64,000 nt of DNA from Stutzerimonas stutzeri RCH2 (GTDB taxonomy: Bacteria; Pseudomonadota; Gammaproteobacteria; Pseudomonadales; Pseudomonadaceae), in NCBI RefSeq assembly GCF_000327065.1, contig NC_019936.1:806001-870000 (forward strand), given 5' to 3'. Position numbers and translations under genes: made by a program. Shown piece by piece: positions 44,401 to 54,762 of the stretch. Position 1 is the first letter of the stretch, and each line of letters starts with the position of its first letter. A model generated the notes under the pieces. The model worked only from the letters and a program-made list of their open reading frames with translations, was not told where the DNA came from and ran no database searches.

Positions 44401-44650
44401 CGCTACTCCTGGCCGCTTGGGCATTTTGTTGTTGCCCTCATTCGAACCCGAACACGTACCGTCGTGGAGTCCCGCTGTGGCGGAATGTCGCAGTGTGCGC
44501 GATCTGTGCTGTAAGGAAAGCGTGACGTTATTGCCGATCGCCGGATCGGCGGCATTGCCAAGTGTGTTATCTGGCAAATAATCTTGACGGAAATTTGCGG
44601 CGCTCGAATGAAGCGTCGTCAGCCCCACAACAAAACAACAGGGCCTCGCC

Positions 44651-46210
44651 ATGCGTATCAAGATTCTCTGCCAGAACCGCGTCGGCATCCTGCGCGACAT
44701 GCTCAATCTGCTGGTGGACTACGGCATCAACGTCGCCCGCGGTGAAGTTGGCGGCGAGCAGGGCAACGCCATCTACCTGCATTGTCCCAACCTGATGAAC
44801 CTGCAACTGCAGGCGCTGCGGCCGAAGATCGAGGCGTTGCCGGGCGTGTTCGAGTTGCGCAAGGTCAGCCTGATGCCCAGCGAGCGGCATTCCCTGGAAC
44901 TCAATGCACTGCTCGGCGCGCTGGAATTTCCCGTGCTCTCCATCGATATGAGCGGTGCCATCGTTGCCGCCAACCGTGCCGCCGCGCAGTTGCTCGGCGT
45001 GCGTGTCGACGAGGTGCCGGGCATGAGCCTGTCGCGCTATGCCGAGGACTTTGACCTGCCCGAGCTGGTGCGCGCCAACAAGGCGCGGATCAACGGCCTG
45101 CGGGTGAAGATCAAGGGCGACGTGTTTCTCGCCGACATCGCCCCGCTGCAATCCGAACACGACGACAGCGAGGCGCTGGCGGGCGCGGTACTGACCCTGC
45201 ATCGCGCCGACCGGGTCGGTGAACGCATTTACCAGGTGCGCAAACAGGAGCTGCGCGGCTTCGACAGCATCTTCCAGAGCTCGAAGGTGATGGCCGCGGT
45301 GGTACGCGAGGCACGGCGCATGGCGCCACTGGATGCGCCGCTGCTGATCGAAGGCGAGACCGGCACCGGCAAGGAGCTCTTGGCGCGCGCCTGTCACCTG
45401 TCCAGCCCGCGCGGGCAGTCGCCGTTCATGGCACTCAACTGCGCCGGCCTGCCCGAATCCATGGCCGAGACCGAGCTGTTCGGCTACGGCCCCGGCGCTT
45501 TCGAGGGTGCGCGGCCGGAAGGCAAGCTCGGTCTCCTGGAACTGACCGCCGGCGGCACGCTGTTTCTCGATGGCGTCGGCGAGATGAGCCCACGACTGCA
45601 GGCCAAGCTGCTGCGCTTCCTGCAGGATGGCGGTTTTCGTCGGGTCGGCAGCGACGAGGAGGTCTATCTGGATGTGCGGGTGATCTGCGCGACCCAGCTC
45701 GACCTGTCCGAACTCTGCGCCAACGGTCAGTTTCGCCAGGATCTGTATCACCGCCTCAACGTGCTGTCGCTGCATATCCCGCCGCTGCGCGACTGCCTCG
45801 ACGGCCTGCAGCCGCTGGCGCTGCACTTCATCGATCAGGCCAGCCGGCAGATCGGCTGTCCGCTGCCGACGCTCTCGCCGCAGGCGCTGGAGCGCCTGGC
45901 CGGCTATCACTGGCCGGGCAACGTGCGGCAGCTGGAGAACACCCTGTTCCAGGCGGTTTCGCTGTGCGAAGGCGGCACCATCAAGCCCGAGCATATCCGC
46001 CTGCCGGGCTACGGCGCGGCGCAGCCGCTGGGTGATTTCTCTCTGGAGGGCGATCTGGCGAGCATCGTCGGGCGCTTCGAGAAGGCCGTGCTGGAAGGGC
46101 TGCACAAACAGTTCCCGAGCAGCCGTCAGCTGGGCAAGCGGCTCGGCGTTTCGCACACCACCATCGCCAACAAGTTGCGCGAGCATGGGCTGGGCAAGGC
46201 GGACGGCTGA
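44651..46210 (+). CDS. phhR: TyrR/PhhR-type regulator of aromatic amino acid catabolism
   Basis: The 519-residue regulator has an N-terminal ACT domain (1-75: MRIKILCQNRVGILRDML), a PAS domain (about 80-185), an AAA+ domain (about 205-435) with Walker A GETGTGKE at 235-242, and a C-terminal Fis-like helix-turn-helix (ending SRQLGKRLGVSHTTIANKLREHG). The sigma-54 contact loop reads GAFEGA (282-287) rather than GAFTGA, which fits TyrR relatives that work with sigma-70. It binds aromatic amino acids and activates phhABC. The start at 44651 is the second residue of a perfect family N-terminus. Confidence 0.95.
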   Translation: MRIKILCQNRVGILRDMLNLLVDYGINVARGEVGGEQGNAIYLHCPNLMNLQLQALRPKIEALPGVFELRKVSLMPSERHSLELNALLGALEFPVLSIDMSGAIVAANRAAAQLLGVRVDEVPGMSLSRYAEDFDLPELVRANKARINGLRVKIKGDVFLADIAPLQSEHDDSEALAGAVLTLHRADRVGERIYQVRKQELRGFDSIFQSSKVMAAVVREARRMAPLDAPLLIEGETGTGKELLARACHLSSPRGQSPFMALNCAGLPESMAETELFGYGPGAFEGARPEGKLGLLELTAGGTLFLDGVGEMSPRLQAKLLRFLQDGGFRRVGSDEEVYLDVRVICATQLDLSELCANGQFRQDLYHRLNVLSLHIPPLRDCLDGLQPLALHFIDQASRQIGCPLPTLSPQALERLAGYHWPGNVRQLENTLFQAVSLCEGGTIKPEHIRLPGYGAAQPLGDFSLEGDLASIVGRFEKAVLEGLHKQFPSSRQLGKRLGVSHTTIANKLREHGLGKADG

Positions 46211-46253
46211 GGCCATTCGCCCGCGAGCGGCACGCGTGGCTGCCCCAGGGTCG

Positions 46254-46288
46254 ATCGCTCCCACGCTTTGCGGAAGCGCGGGAGCGAT
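46254..46288. terminator. Long hairpin (REP-like / bidirectional terminator) between convergent genes
   Basis: ATCGCTCCCACGCTT (46254-46268) pairs with AAGCGCGGGAGCGAT (46274-46288), one mismatch and a 5-base loop. It lies between phhR and the convergent hybrid kinase gene. GGGAGCGAT is a common motif in pseudomonad extragenic palindromes. Confidence 0.7.
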
Positions 46289-46317
46289 TAGCCAACCCCT
46301 GCTGCTGGCCAGTGGGA

Positions 46318-49300
46318 TCAGCGCACGGCCTGGGTCACGGCATCGATCAGCGCCTGCAGGTCGATGGGTTTGCGCAGGTGCAGGGTGAAACCGGCGGCCC
46401 TGGCTTTTTCCACGTCGCTCAGCGTGCCGTAGCCGGTCAGTGCGATGCTCGGTGTGTGCATGTTGGCGCCATGGTTGCGGATGATGGACATCATCTTGTG
46501 GCCGTCGGTGTCCGGCATGCCGATGTCGGAAACGATCACATCGAACGGGGTCTGCTCGGCCAGTTCGATGCCTTGCGCGCCGCCGTCGGCGGTGGTGACG
46601 TTGGCGCCTTCGCTTTCCAGCAGTTCGCACATGGTTTCCAGAATGTCCGGTGAGTCGTCCACCAGCAGGATCCTGATGCCGGTCAGGCCGCCCAGCTCAG
46701 CGCCGTTCTGCAGCTCGTTGAGTTCCATTTCGGTCTGCAGGTGAATCGGCAGCCAGACACTGAAGCGCGCGCCGCGGCCGATGCCTTCTGAGTAGGCCTC
46801 GATATGGCCGTTGTGCGCTTCGACCAGTTGCTTGACCAGCGCCAGGCCGATACCCAGCCCGTGCTTGGTGCGCTGGGCATGGTGCATTTCCGCCTGGCCG
46901 AACATGTCGAACACCTTGGGCAGGAAGTCTGCCGAGATGCCTTGGCCGGTATCGATGACATCCAGCCGCGCCTGGTCACCGTCGCGCTTGAGCTGCATGC
47001 AGATGCGCTCGCCGCCCTTGGTGAACTTCCAGGCATTGTTCAGCAGGTTCCAGATGATCTGATCCAGCCGCGTCGGATCCGCCTGGATGTAGATCGGCTC
47101 GTCCGGCTTGAAGGCTTCGAACACCACGTTCTCGGCCTGGGCCAGTGGTTCAAACACCGCCTCGATGCCACGCAGCACGTCCTGATAGCGCAGCGTGGCG
47201 AAATGCAGCTTGAGCTTGCCGGTGCGGATGCGTGAGACGTCCATCAGGTCGTCGATGATGCGTGATTGGCTGCGCACGGCGTTCTGGATGGCCTGCGTAG
47301 CTTTGCGCAGGCTTGGCGATGTCTTTGCAGCCGGCGAGCGCGCAAGCAGGTCGGTGTTGAGCTGGATAAGATTCAGCGGGTGCTTGAGCTCGTGGGAGAG
47401 TACCGCGAAGAACTGGTCCTTCTGCAGGTTTGCCGCCTGGATCGTTTCCAATTCGTTCTGCTGTTCGGAGCTTTGCTTGCGCTCCTCGGTCAGGTCGCGG
47501 GCGATCTTCGCCAGGCCGATGACCTTGCCTTCACTGTCTACCAGCGGATTGACCAGGCCGCTGAAGAAGCGCTGGCTGCCGTCACGGCGAAGATGCCAGC
47601 GTTCGTCAGAGGCTTGCCCATGCTCCAGGGCATGTTTGCGTTCGGTTTCCGGCACGCCGGCCTGGCGGTCCTGTTCGGTATAGAGCATATCGATGCACTG
47701 ACCGATGGCTTCCTGCTCGTCGTAGCCGAACAAGGTCTGCGCGCCGCGGTTCCACGTGGTGATGATGCCGTCGACGTCCAAGGTGATGATGGCGTAGCCC
47801 TTGGTGCTCTGCGCGAGCCGCCGCATGTGCGCTTCGCCGGCTTCGAGCCGCTCTTCGGCGCGGCGTCGATCGGTGATGTCGATGAAGGTCAGCACCGCAC
47901 CCTGAATACGGTCATCGAGGGTGCGGTACGGCAGGAAGCGCGCCAGATACCAGTGATCGCGCTCGCGGTTGCTGACTTCGCGCTCCACCAGATGCAATTC
48001 TTCGAAGGCCTGGGCCGCATCCTTGTGTAGCTGCGGATAGTCGAGGCGATGGGTGATATCCAGCAGCGAGCGCCCGGCGTCGTTGCCGATCACATTGAAG
48101 ATATCGCGCGTGCGCGGGGTGAACCATTTGATACGCAGCTTGCGGTCGACGAACAGAGTGGCGATGTCGGTCGAGGAGATCAGGTTCTGCAGGTCGTCGT
48201 TGATCTTGCTGGTTTCGTCGACCTTCGTTTTGAGCTCGAAGTTGACCGTGGTCAGTTCCTCGTTGATCGACTGCAGCTCTTCCTTGCTGGTTTCCAGCTC
48301 CTCGGTGGCCGAGCGCAGCTCCTCGTTGATCGCTTGCAGTTCCTCGTTGGAGGCGCGCAACTCCTCGGTGGAGGTCTCCGAGTGCTCCATGGTGATCTGC
48401 AACTGCTCTTTGGTCTGCTGCAGTTCGGTCTCCAGCTGGGTCAGTACGCTGTCCTTGGCTTCCGCTCCATCGCTGGCCCCGGTATCCATGCAGGCTTCGA
48501 CCTCATCGAAGATGACCAGCACGTACTCGTTACCGGCCTCGTTGTCACGGAACGGCCGCACCACCATGTTCACGTAGAAGCTGCGACCGTCGCGCTCAAG
48601 GCGCACCCGGCGCGCTTCCACGCTCTTGCCCGTATGCGTTGCCTGATACAGCGCGGTACGCAGTTCCAGGCGCAGTTGTGGATGGACCAGCGTGGTCAGG
48701 TTCAGCGAAGGCTCGCCGCCGACATAGCGCAGGAAGTTGCCCGCCTTATCGGACATGTGCACGATCTCGGCTTCCTGATTGACGATGACGCTGGGTGGTG
48801 CGTACTGCTCAAGCGCCCGCTGGTGCACGTCGGCAAAGGAGAACTTCTTGCTGCGTCGGCTCGGCTCGCTGAACGGTGGTTGAGTGGGGGCGGAAAACGA
48901 GAAGCCCTGGAAAGGCCCTACCGGAGGCCGACGCAGCGATGCACCCACTTCCCTGGCGCGATAGATGCGGTTCTTTTTATCCACCGGCGTGAACAGCTGG
49001 GCGCAGGCGTCGGCGGTTTCAGAGTTGCCAAGGAACAGGTAGCCGCCAGGATTGAGGGCGAAGTGGAACATGCGCAGCACTTCGATCTGGATGTCCTTGT
49101 CCAGGTAGATCATCAGGTTGCGGCAGGAGATCAGGTCCAGTCGCGAGAACGGCGGGTCGCGCAGGATGTTGTGGCGGGCGAACAGGATTCGCTCGCGCAG
49201 CTCCTTGTGCAGGCGGAACTGATTCTGGTCCTTTACGAAATACTGCCGCAGTCGGGTCGGCGACACGTCGGTCAGGATGGCTTCCGGATAGGCACCGTTG

Positions 49301-50490
49301 CGCGCGGTTTCCAGAGCGCGGTCGTCGATATCGGTGGCGAACACCTGCAGTTTCAGCTCGCTGCCCGCGCCGGTGATTGCGGCCTGGTCGGCCAGCAGCA
49401 TGCCCAGTGAATAGGCTTCCTCCCCGGTCGAACAGGCCGCCGACCAGACGCGCAAGGTCTTGTCATCGGTGCCGGCCTTCTGCTCCAGCAGCGCCGGGAT
49501 GATGTCGCGCTCCAGTGCTTCGAAGGCGTCCCGGTCGCGGAAGAAATTGGTCACGCCGATCAGCATGTCGGCAAGCAGTTCCGGTGTCTCCTCCGGACGG
49601 CCCTGCAGGTAGCGCGCATAGCTCGGCATGTCGGGCAGTGCGTTGACCTGCATGCGTCGTTCGATTCGCCGCAGCACGGTTGCCTGCTTGTAATGCCGGA
49701 AGTCATGGCCGGTGCGCGTGCGCAGCGCGGCGAGGATCTCGCGCAGCGCCAGTTCGTTGGGTTTGGACTGGATATGTGCGTCGGCGTATTCCACCTCGGC
49801 CTGCTCCGCGCCCGCCTGTTCGGTATCGCCGCTGGACAGGCTCGGCTCGTGGCGCGCCAGCAATGCCTGCATGTTGCGGCACAACTCGATCAGTTTCTGC
49901 GGCATTTCCGCCACCGGCAGCACGATGTCGACCATGCCGGTTTCGATGGCGCTGCGCGGCATCGAGTCGAACTCTGCGTCCGCAGGGGCCTGCGCCAGGG
50001 TCACGCCGCCCTGTTCCTTGATGCGGGCCAGACCGACCGAGCCATCCGAGCCACTGCCGGAGAGTACGATGCCCAGCGCATGGCTATGGTGCGCATCGGC
50101 GAGGGCCCGAAAGAACAGATCGATCGCGACCTGGGGCCCGCGTTCGCGGGTCGGGGCGAGCAGGCGCAGATAGCCGTCGTTCATTGACAGATCCATCGCC
50201 GGCGGAATCACGTAGATGTGGTTGCGCTCGATAGCCACCGGCCCGCGCACTTGCAGCACCGGCATGCGGGTGAGGTTCTGCAGGATCCTGTCGACATTGC
50301 TCTCGTGATTGGGCGAGAGGTGCATGATCACCACGAAGGCCATGCCGCAATCGGCTGGCATGTGTTCGAACAGACTCATCAGTGCCTTGAGGCCGCCCGC
50401 GGAAGCGCCGATCCCGACCACTGGAAACTGCAGCGTGCTGCGGGTCAGGGTGTCGTTCTTGGGCGTGGCTGGCTCGGGGCTGGTGCTCAT
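46318..50490 (-). CDS. CheB-CheR-PAS hybrid histidine kinase with receiver domain
   Basis: The 1390-residue soluble protein joins, in order: a CheB methylesterase (about 22-205, VVGIGASAGG with Ser30, SGSGSDGSVG), a CheR methyltransferase (about 255-520, VWSAACSTGEEAYSLG and FATDIDDRALETAR), a PAS domain, a coiled coil of about 90 residues made of repeated EELxxxNEEL units, two more PAS domains, a HisKA (about 1040-1110, FFAVLSHELKHPLN), a HATPase and a C-terminal receiver (Asp in VIVSDIGMPDTDG). The CheB part lacks a receiver. No che genes lie beside it. The start at 50490 follows AGAGGAACCG. A role in non-canonical chemotaxis or stress signalling is inferred. Confidence 0.92.
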   Translation of the reverse strand: MSTSPEPATPKNDTLTRSTLQFPVVGIGASAGGLKALMSLFEHMPADCGMAFVVIMHLSPNHESNVDRILQNLTRMPVLQVRGPVAIERNHIYVIPPAMDLSMNDGYLRLLAPTRERGPQVAIDLFFRALADAHHSHALGIVLSGSGSDGSVGLARIKEQGGVTLAQAPADAEFDSMPRSAIETGMVDIVLPVAEMPQKLIELCRNMQALLARHEPSLSSGDTEQAGAEQAEVEYADAHIQSKPNELALREILAALRTRTGHDFRHYKQATVLRRIERRMQVNALPDMPSYARYLQGRPEETPELLADMLIGVTNFFRDRDAFEALERDIIPALLEQKAGTDDKTLRVWSAACSTGEEAYSLGMLLADQAAITGAGSELKLQVFATDIDDRALETARNGAYPEAILTDVSPTRLRQYFVKDQNQFRLHKELRERILFARHNILRDPPFSRLDLISCRNLMIYLDKDIQIEVLRMFHFALNPGGYLFLGNSETADACAQLFTPVDKKNRIYRAREVGASLRRPPVGPFQGFSFSAPTQPPFSEPSRRSKKFSFADVHQRALEQYAPPSVIVNQEAEIVHMSDKAGNFLRYVGGEPSLNLTTLVHPQLRLELRTALYQATHTGKSVEARRVRLERDGRSFYVNMVVRPFRDNEAGNEYVLVIFDEVEACMDTGASDGAEAKDSVLTQLETELQQTKEQLQITMEHSETSTEELRASNEELQAINEELRSATEELETSKEELQSINEELTTVNFELKTKVDETSKINDDLQNLISSTDIATLFVDRKLRIKWFTPRTRDIFNVIGNDAGRSLLDITHRLDYPQLHKDAAQAFEELHLVEREVSNRERDHWYLARFLPYRTLDDRIQGAVLTFIDITDRRRAEERLEAGEAHMRRLAQSTKGYAIITLDVDGIITTWNRGAQTLFGYDEQEAIGQCIDMLYTEQDRQAGVPETERKHALEHGQASDERWHLRRDGSQRFFSGLVNPLVDSEGKVIGLAKIARDLTEERKQSSEQQNELETIQAANLQKDQFFAVLSHELKHPLNLIQLNTDLLARSPAAKTSPSLRKATQAIQNAVRSQSRIIDDLMDVSRIRTGKLKLHFATLRYQDVLRGIEAVFEPLAQAENVVFEAFKPDEPIYIQADPTRLDQIIWNLLNNAWKFTKGGERICMQLKRDGDQARLDVIDTGQGISADFLPKVFDMFGQAEMHHAQRTKHGLGIGLALVKQLVEAHNGHIEAYSEGIGRGARFSVWLPIHLQTEMELNELQNGAELGGLTGIRILLVDDSPDILETMCELLESEGANVTTADGGAQGIELAEQTPFDVIVSDIGMPDTDGHKMMSIIRNHGANMHTPSIALTGYGTLSDVEKARAAGFTLHLRKPIDLQALIDAVTQAVR

Positions 50491-50616
50491 CGGTTCCTCT
50501 GTTCTGGCGTTTCCGCGGCGCTGGAAGGGGCAGCAGTCAGAGAATGTCCACCTGGCCTGCGGCACCGCCGAACCGATGATAGGGGTTTGCGCCGTCAATT
50601 ACTGCCTGGCCGATGT

Positions 50617-51993
<1,377 letters not shown>

Positions 51994-52101
51994 GAGGTGC
52001 TCCGGGGATAAGGGCTCGTATAAGCCTAGCCCTTCAGGCGCTGGCGAATGTTGATCGCACGCGGCGGCAGTGACGATCGGCCGAGTGTCTTTGCGCCAGG
52101 C

Positions 52102-53049
52102 CTATCTGCCGGCCACTGTCGAACCACCCCAGGGGTTGGCTTCCAGGCTGTTATGCACGGCGGTCGCCGCCTGGGCAGCCTGGCCGATGGCGACACTGAT
52201 CTGCTTCAGACCCATGGTCACGTCACCGATGGCGTACAGCCCGCGCAGCGATGTCTGGCGGTGCTCGTCGACGTTCACCCCGCCGCACTCGTCGCAGTCG
52301 AGGCCAAGCTGCACGGCAAGTTCGGAGCGAAAGCGTGCGCCGAGGCTGGGATAGATGATGTCGAAGTGGTGCCGCTCGCCGCGCCAGGTCAGCAGTTCGA
52401 TGCCGGTCTCGCAGGGGTGCAGTGACTCGACGCGGTCGCTGATCACGCGGATGGCGTAATGCTCGGCCAGGGCGATAGCCTGATCGCAGGCGTCCTGCTC
52501 GCCGTGCACCACCACGGTGACCCGGTCGGTGAAGGTGCGCAGGAACACCGCGTGGCTGATGGCATTCTCCGCTTCGCCATACACGGCGACGTTGTCACCG
52601 TCGACTTCATAGCCATCGCAGATCGCGCAGAGCCGGACCTTGCCCTCAGCGATCGCCGTTTCGATGTCAGGCATGTCCGGCAGACTGTCCTCGATGCCGG
52701 TAGCCAGAATGATCCGCCGTGTGACGCAGACGTTTTCACCGTAACGCACGCTGAAGCCCTCGGTATGCGGCTCGATATGCTCCACGCGGCCGTGTTCCAG
52801 GCGCGCCCCGTAACCGCTGGCCTGCTCGCGCAAGCGCGCCAGCAGGTCGTTGCCGTTGATGCCCGGCGGGAAGCCCGGGTAATTGCGTGAGCGCGGTATC
52901 CACGAAGCCCGGCTCGAGCCGGCATCCACGACCAGGCAGCTGCGCCGGAAGCGCGCCAGGTACAGTGCCGCGGTCAGGCCGGCGGGTCCGCCGCCGACGA
53001 TCAGGCAATCGGTCACTGTTGTGGATGGGTTCGCTTGGTCGGTAGTCAT
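52102..53049 (-). CDS. Thioredoxin-reductase-like NAD(P)/FAD oxidoreductase
   Basis: The 315-residue flavoprotein has an N-terminal FAD-binding [19 protein letters not shown], the TrxR-type redox motif [11 protein letters not shown] (Cys-Ala-Ile-Cys), an NAD(P) Rossmann segment around [19 protein letters not shown] that lacks a clean GxGxxG, and the C-terminal FAD contact [23 protein letters not shown]. No thioredoxin gene is adjacent, and the partner is unknown. The start at 53049 ([12 protein letters not shown]) fits the fold; a longer frame adds 63 residues. The altered NAD(P) motif is worth noting. Confidence 0.87.
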   Translation of the reverse strand: MTTDQANPSTTVTDCLIVGGGPAGLTAALYLARFRRSCLVVDAGSSRASWIPRSRNYPGFPPGINGNDLLARLREQASGYGARLEHGRVEHIEPHTEGFSVRYGENVCVTRRIILATGIEDSLPDMPDIETAIAEGKVRLCAICDGYEVDGDNVAVYGEAENAISHAVFLRTFTDRVTVVVHGEQDACDQAIALAEHYAIRVISDRVESLHPCETGIELLTWRGERHHFDIIYPSLGARFRSELAVQLGLDCDECGGVNVDEHRQTSLRGLYAIGDVTMGLKQISVAIGQAAQAATAVHNSLEANPWGGSTVAGR

Positions 53050-53403
53050 CACATGGCCCGGGGCTGTGGTAGCCAGTAGAAGGCGGTGCCGGCGAGAAGT
53101 TCGGCCTAGCCGATGGATGCAATGTTCAGTTTTGCGAGCTGGTCGGAGCTTCAGCCCTTGTGCCAGAGCCTTCGATAGCCAACACTGCGCGGCTCGGTGA
53201 CCAGGCGGATCCAACCCGTACTGATCGGTCATCGCCATTCCAATAAAGACCAGCCTGCGACCTCACTCGCGGTGCACTGGTCGCCTCGCTACAAACGTCG
53301 GCCACGCCTCACCAGGTGACGGCTGAACCACATCGAATCGCAAACACCACTCGAACGGAGCTCACGAGGCGCCGTGCCGAGCCTATTTCCCGTGGGGGTA
53401 AAC
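53050..53403. other. Non-coding leader upstream of the first TRAP binding-protein gene
   Basis: No gene is supported here. The stretch from about 53136 to 53403 is the first copy of a leader that recurs before the second TRAP gene; it is described in the repeat entries. Confidence 0.6.
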
Positions 53404-54399
53404 GTGTTCAAGTCTCTGGTTGTTGCGCCGTTCGCGGCGCTGGTTCTCACCCTTTCTCCGCTGATTGCGCAGGCCGCAGAACCCATCGTCATCAAGTTCG
53501 CCCACGTGGTGGGGGACGACACCCCCAAGGGCAAGGGCGCACTGTTGTTCCAGACGCTGGTGCGCGAGCGCCTGGCTGGCAAGGTGGATGTCGAGGTGTA
53601 TCCGAACTCGACACTGGTCGGCGACGCTGACGAGATGCAGGCCTTGCTGGACAACAAGGTGCAGATGCTGGCGCCGTCGCTGTCCAAGTTCATCGAGTAC
53701 TCGCCGAAGCTGGAAGTGTTCGACCTGCCGTTCCTGTTCGATGACGATGCGGCGGTTGCACGCTTCCAGAAGCGCGAAGCAAGCCGGGACCTGCTGCGTT
53801 CGATGGCTGGGCGTGGCATTTATGGGCTGGCCTACTGGAATAACGGTCTCAAGCAGCTGTCGGCCAACCAGCCGCTGCAAACCCCGGCCGATGCGGCGGG
53901 GCTGGCGTTCCGCATCCAGCCCTCGCCGGTGCTCGAGGCGCAGTTCGCTGCGGTCGACGCGAAGGCTGTGCGGCTGCCGTTCTCGGAGGTGTCCAAGGCC
54001 ATGCAGAGCGGTACGGTGCAGGGTACCGAGGGTCCGTGGTCGAACATCCGTGGCCAGAACGCCGGGCTCAAGCAGAGCTATGTCACCGAAACCAATCACG
54101 GTGTACTCAACTACATGCTGGTGACCAACTCCGAGTTCTGGACGAGCATCCCCTTTGCCGTACGTTCGGAGCTGGAAAACATCGTGCTTGAAGTGACCCA
54201 GACGGTGAATGCCGAGGCTGCGGCCATCAATCAGCGTGAGCGTGAGCAGATTCTCGCCAGCGGCAATACCACACTGGTCACGCTGACCCCGGCGCAGCGC
54301 CAGGCCTGGCGCGTGAAGATGCAGCCGGTGTGGAAGTCGTTCGAAGCGCACATTGGCGCGGACATCATGCGCGCCGCGCTGGCCGTCAACCGCCGTTGA
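53136..54399 (+). repeat. First copy of a tandem duplication (leader plus TRAP binding-protein gene)
   Basis: Short blocks match the second copy at a constant offset of about 1.36-1.37 kb: GAGCTGGTC at 53136 and 54507, an 18-base block at 53237-53254 and 54604-54621 (17 of 18 identical), and a 27-base block at 53347-53373 and 54710-54736 (26 of 27 identical). The coding parts also match. The leader therefore duplicated with the gene. Confidence 0.75.
53404..54399 (+). CDS. TRAP transporter periplasmic solute-binding protein (DctP family), copy 1
   Basis: The 331-residue periplasmic protein has a signal peptide (ALVLTLSPLIAQA) and the DctP fold: EPIVIKFAHVVGDDTPKGKGA, VDVEVYPNSTLVGDADEMQAL, LEVFDLPFLFDDDAAV, AGLAFRIQPSPVLEAQF (the substrate-carboxylate Arg in FRIQ) and QGTEGPWSNI. 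Such proteins bind C4-dicarboxylates or other organic acids for a DctQM permease. No dctQ or dctM gene is adjacent, so it is an orphan binding protein. The GTG at 53404 aligns with the ATG of copy 2 and lies just after a GGGGGT sequence; an earlier ATG ten codons upstream is less likely. Confidence 0.87.
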   Translation: MFKSLVVAPFAALVLTLSPLIAQAAEPIVIKFAHVVGDDTPKGKGALLFQTLVRERLAGKVDVEVYPNSTLVGDADEMQALLDNKVQMLAPSLSKFIEYSPKLEVFDLPFLFDDDAAVARFQKREASRDLLRSMAGRGIYGLAYWNNGLKQLSANQPLQTPADAAGLAFRIQPSPVLEAQFAAVDAKAVRLPFSEVSKAMQSGTVQGTEGPWSNIRGQNAGLKQSYVTETNHGVLNYMLVTNSEFWTSIPFAVRSELENIVLEVTQTVNAEAAAINQREREQILASGNTTLVTLTPAQRQAWRVKMQPVWKSFEAHIGADIMRAALAVNRR

Positions 54400-54762
54400 G
54401 GCTGCCGACTCCGGCCCTGCCTCCGGATCTGTCATCGGAGCGCTCTGCGACGGGCCTTGCCAGGCTCGTCGCAGCGGCTGCCCGTGCGAGCAAAACGCTG
54501 TTTCGAGAGCTGGTCGCACTTTCTGGCCTTGTGCCATCCGCGGCGTTCACTAAGACTTTCGTACTAGCTGCGGACGGCCCTCACGCCGTGTTGTCGCAGC
54601 TGCATTCCAATAAAGGCCAGCGACGACTGCCGCAAGCGCGTCGATCGGGCTACCTCAGAAAAGACCGGCTGCGCGACGTGTGAGCCGGACCTTTATTCAT
54701 TTCGACTAACCACTCGAACGGTGCTCACGAGGCGCCTTCGGGCATTTCCCATTGGGGGTCAG
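54400..54762. other. Non-coding region between the two TRAP binding-protein genes
   Basis: No gene is supported. The part from about 54507 onward is the second copy of the duplicated leader, ending in a GGGGGT ribosome-site-like block before the ATG. The part from 54400 to 54506 has no recognised signal. Confidence 0.6.

Noticed and set aside
44401..44650. Sigma-54 promoter or TyrR box between phhA and phhR
   Set aside because: TGTAAGGAAAGCGTGACG and TTGGCAATGCCGCC resemble such sites only partly; spacing and conserved bases fail.
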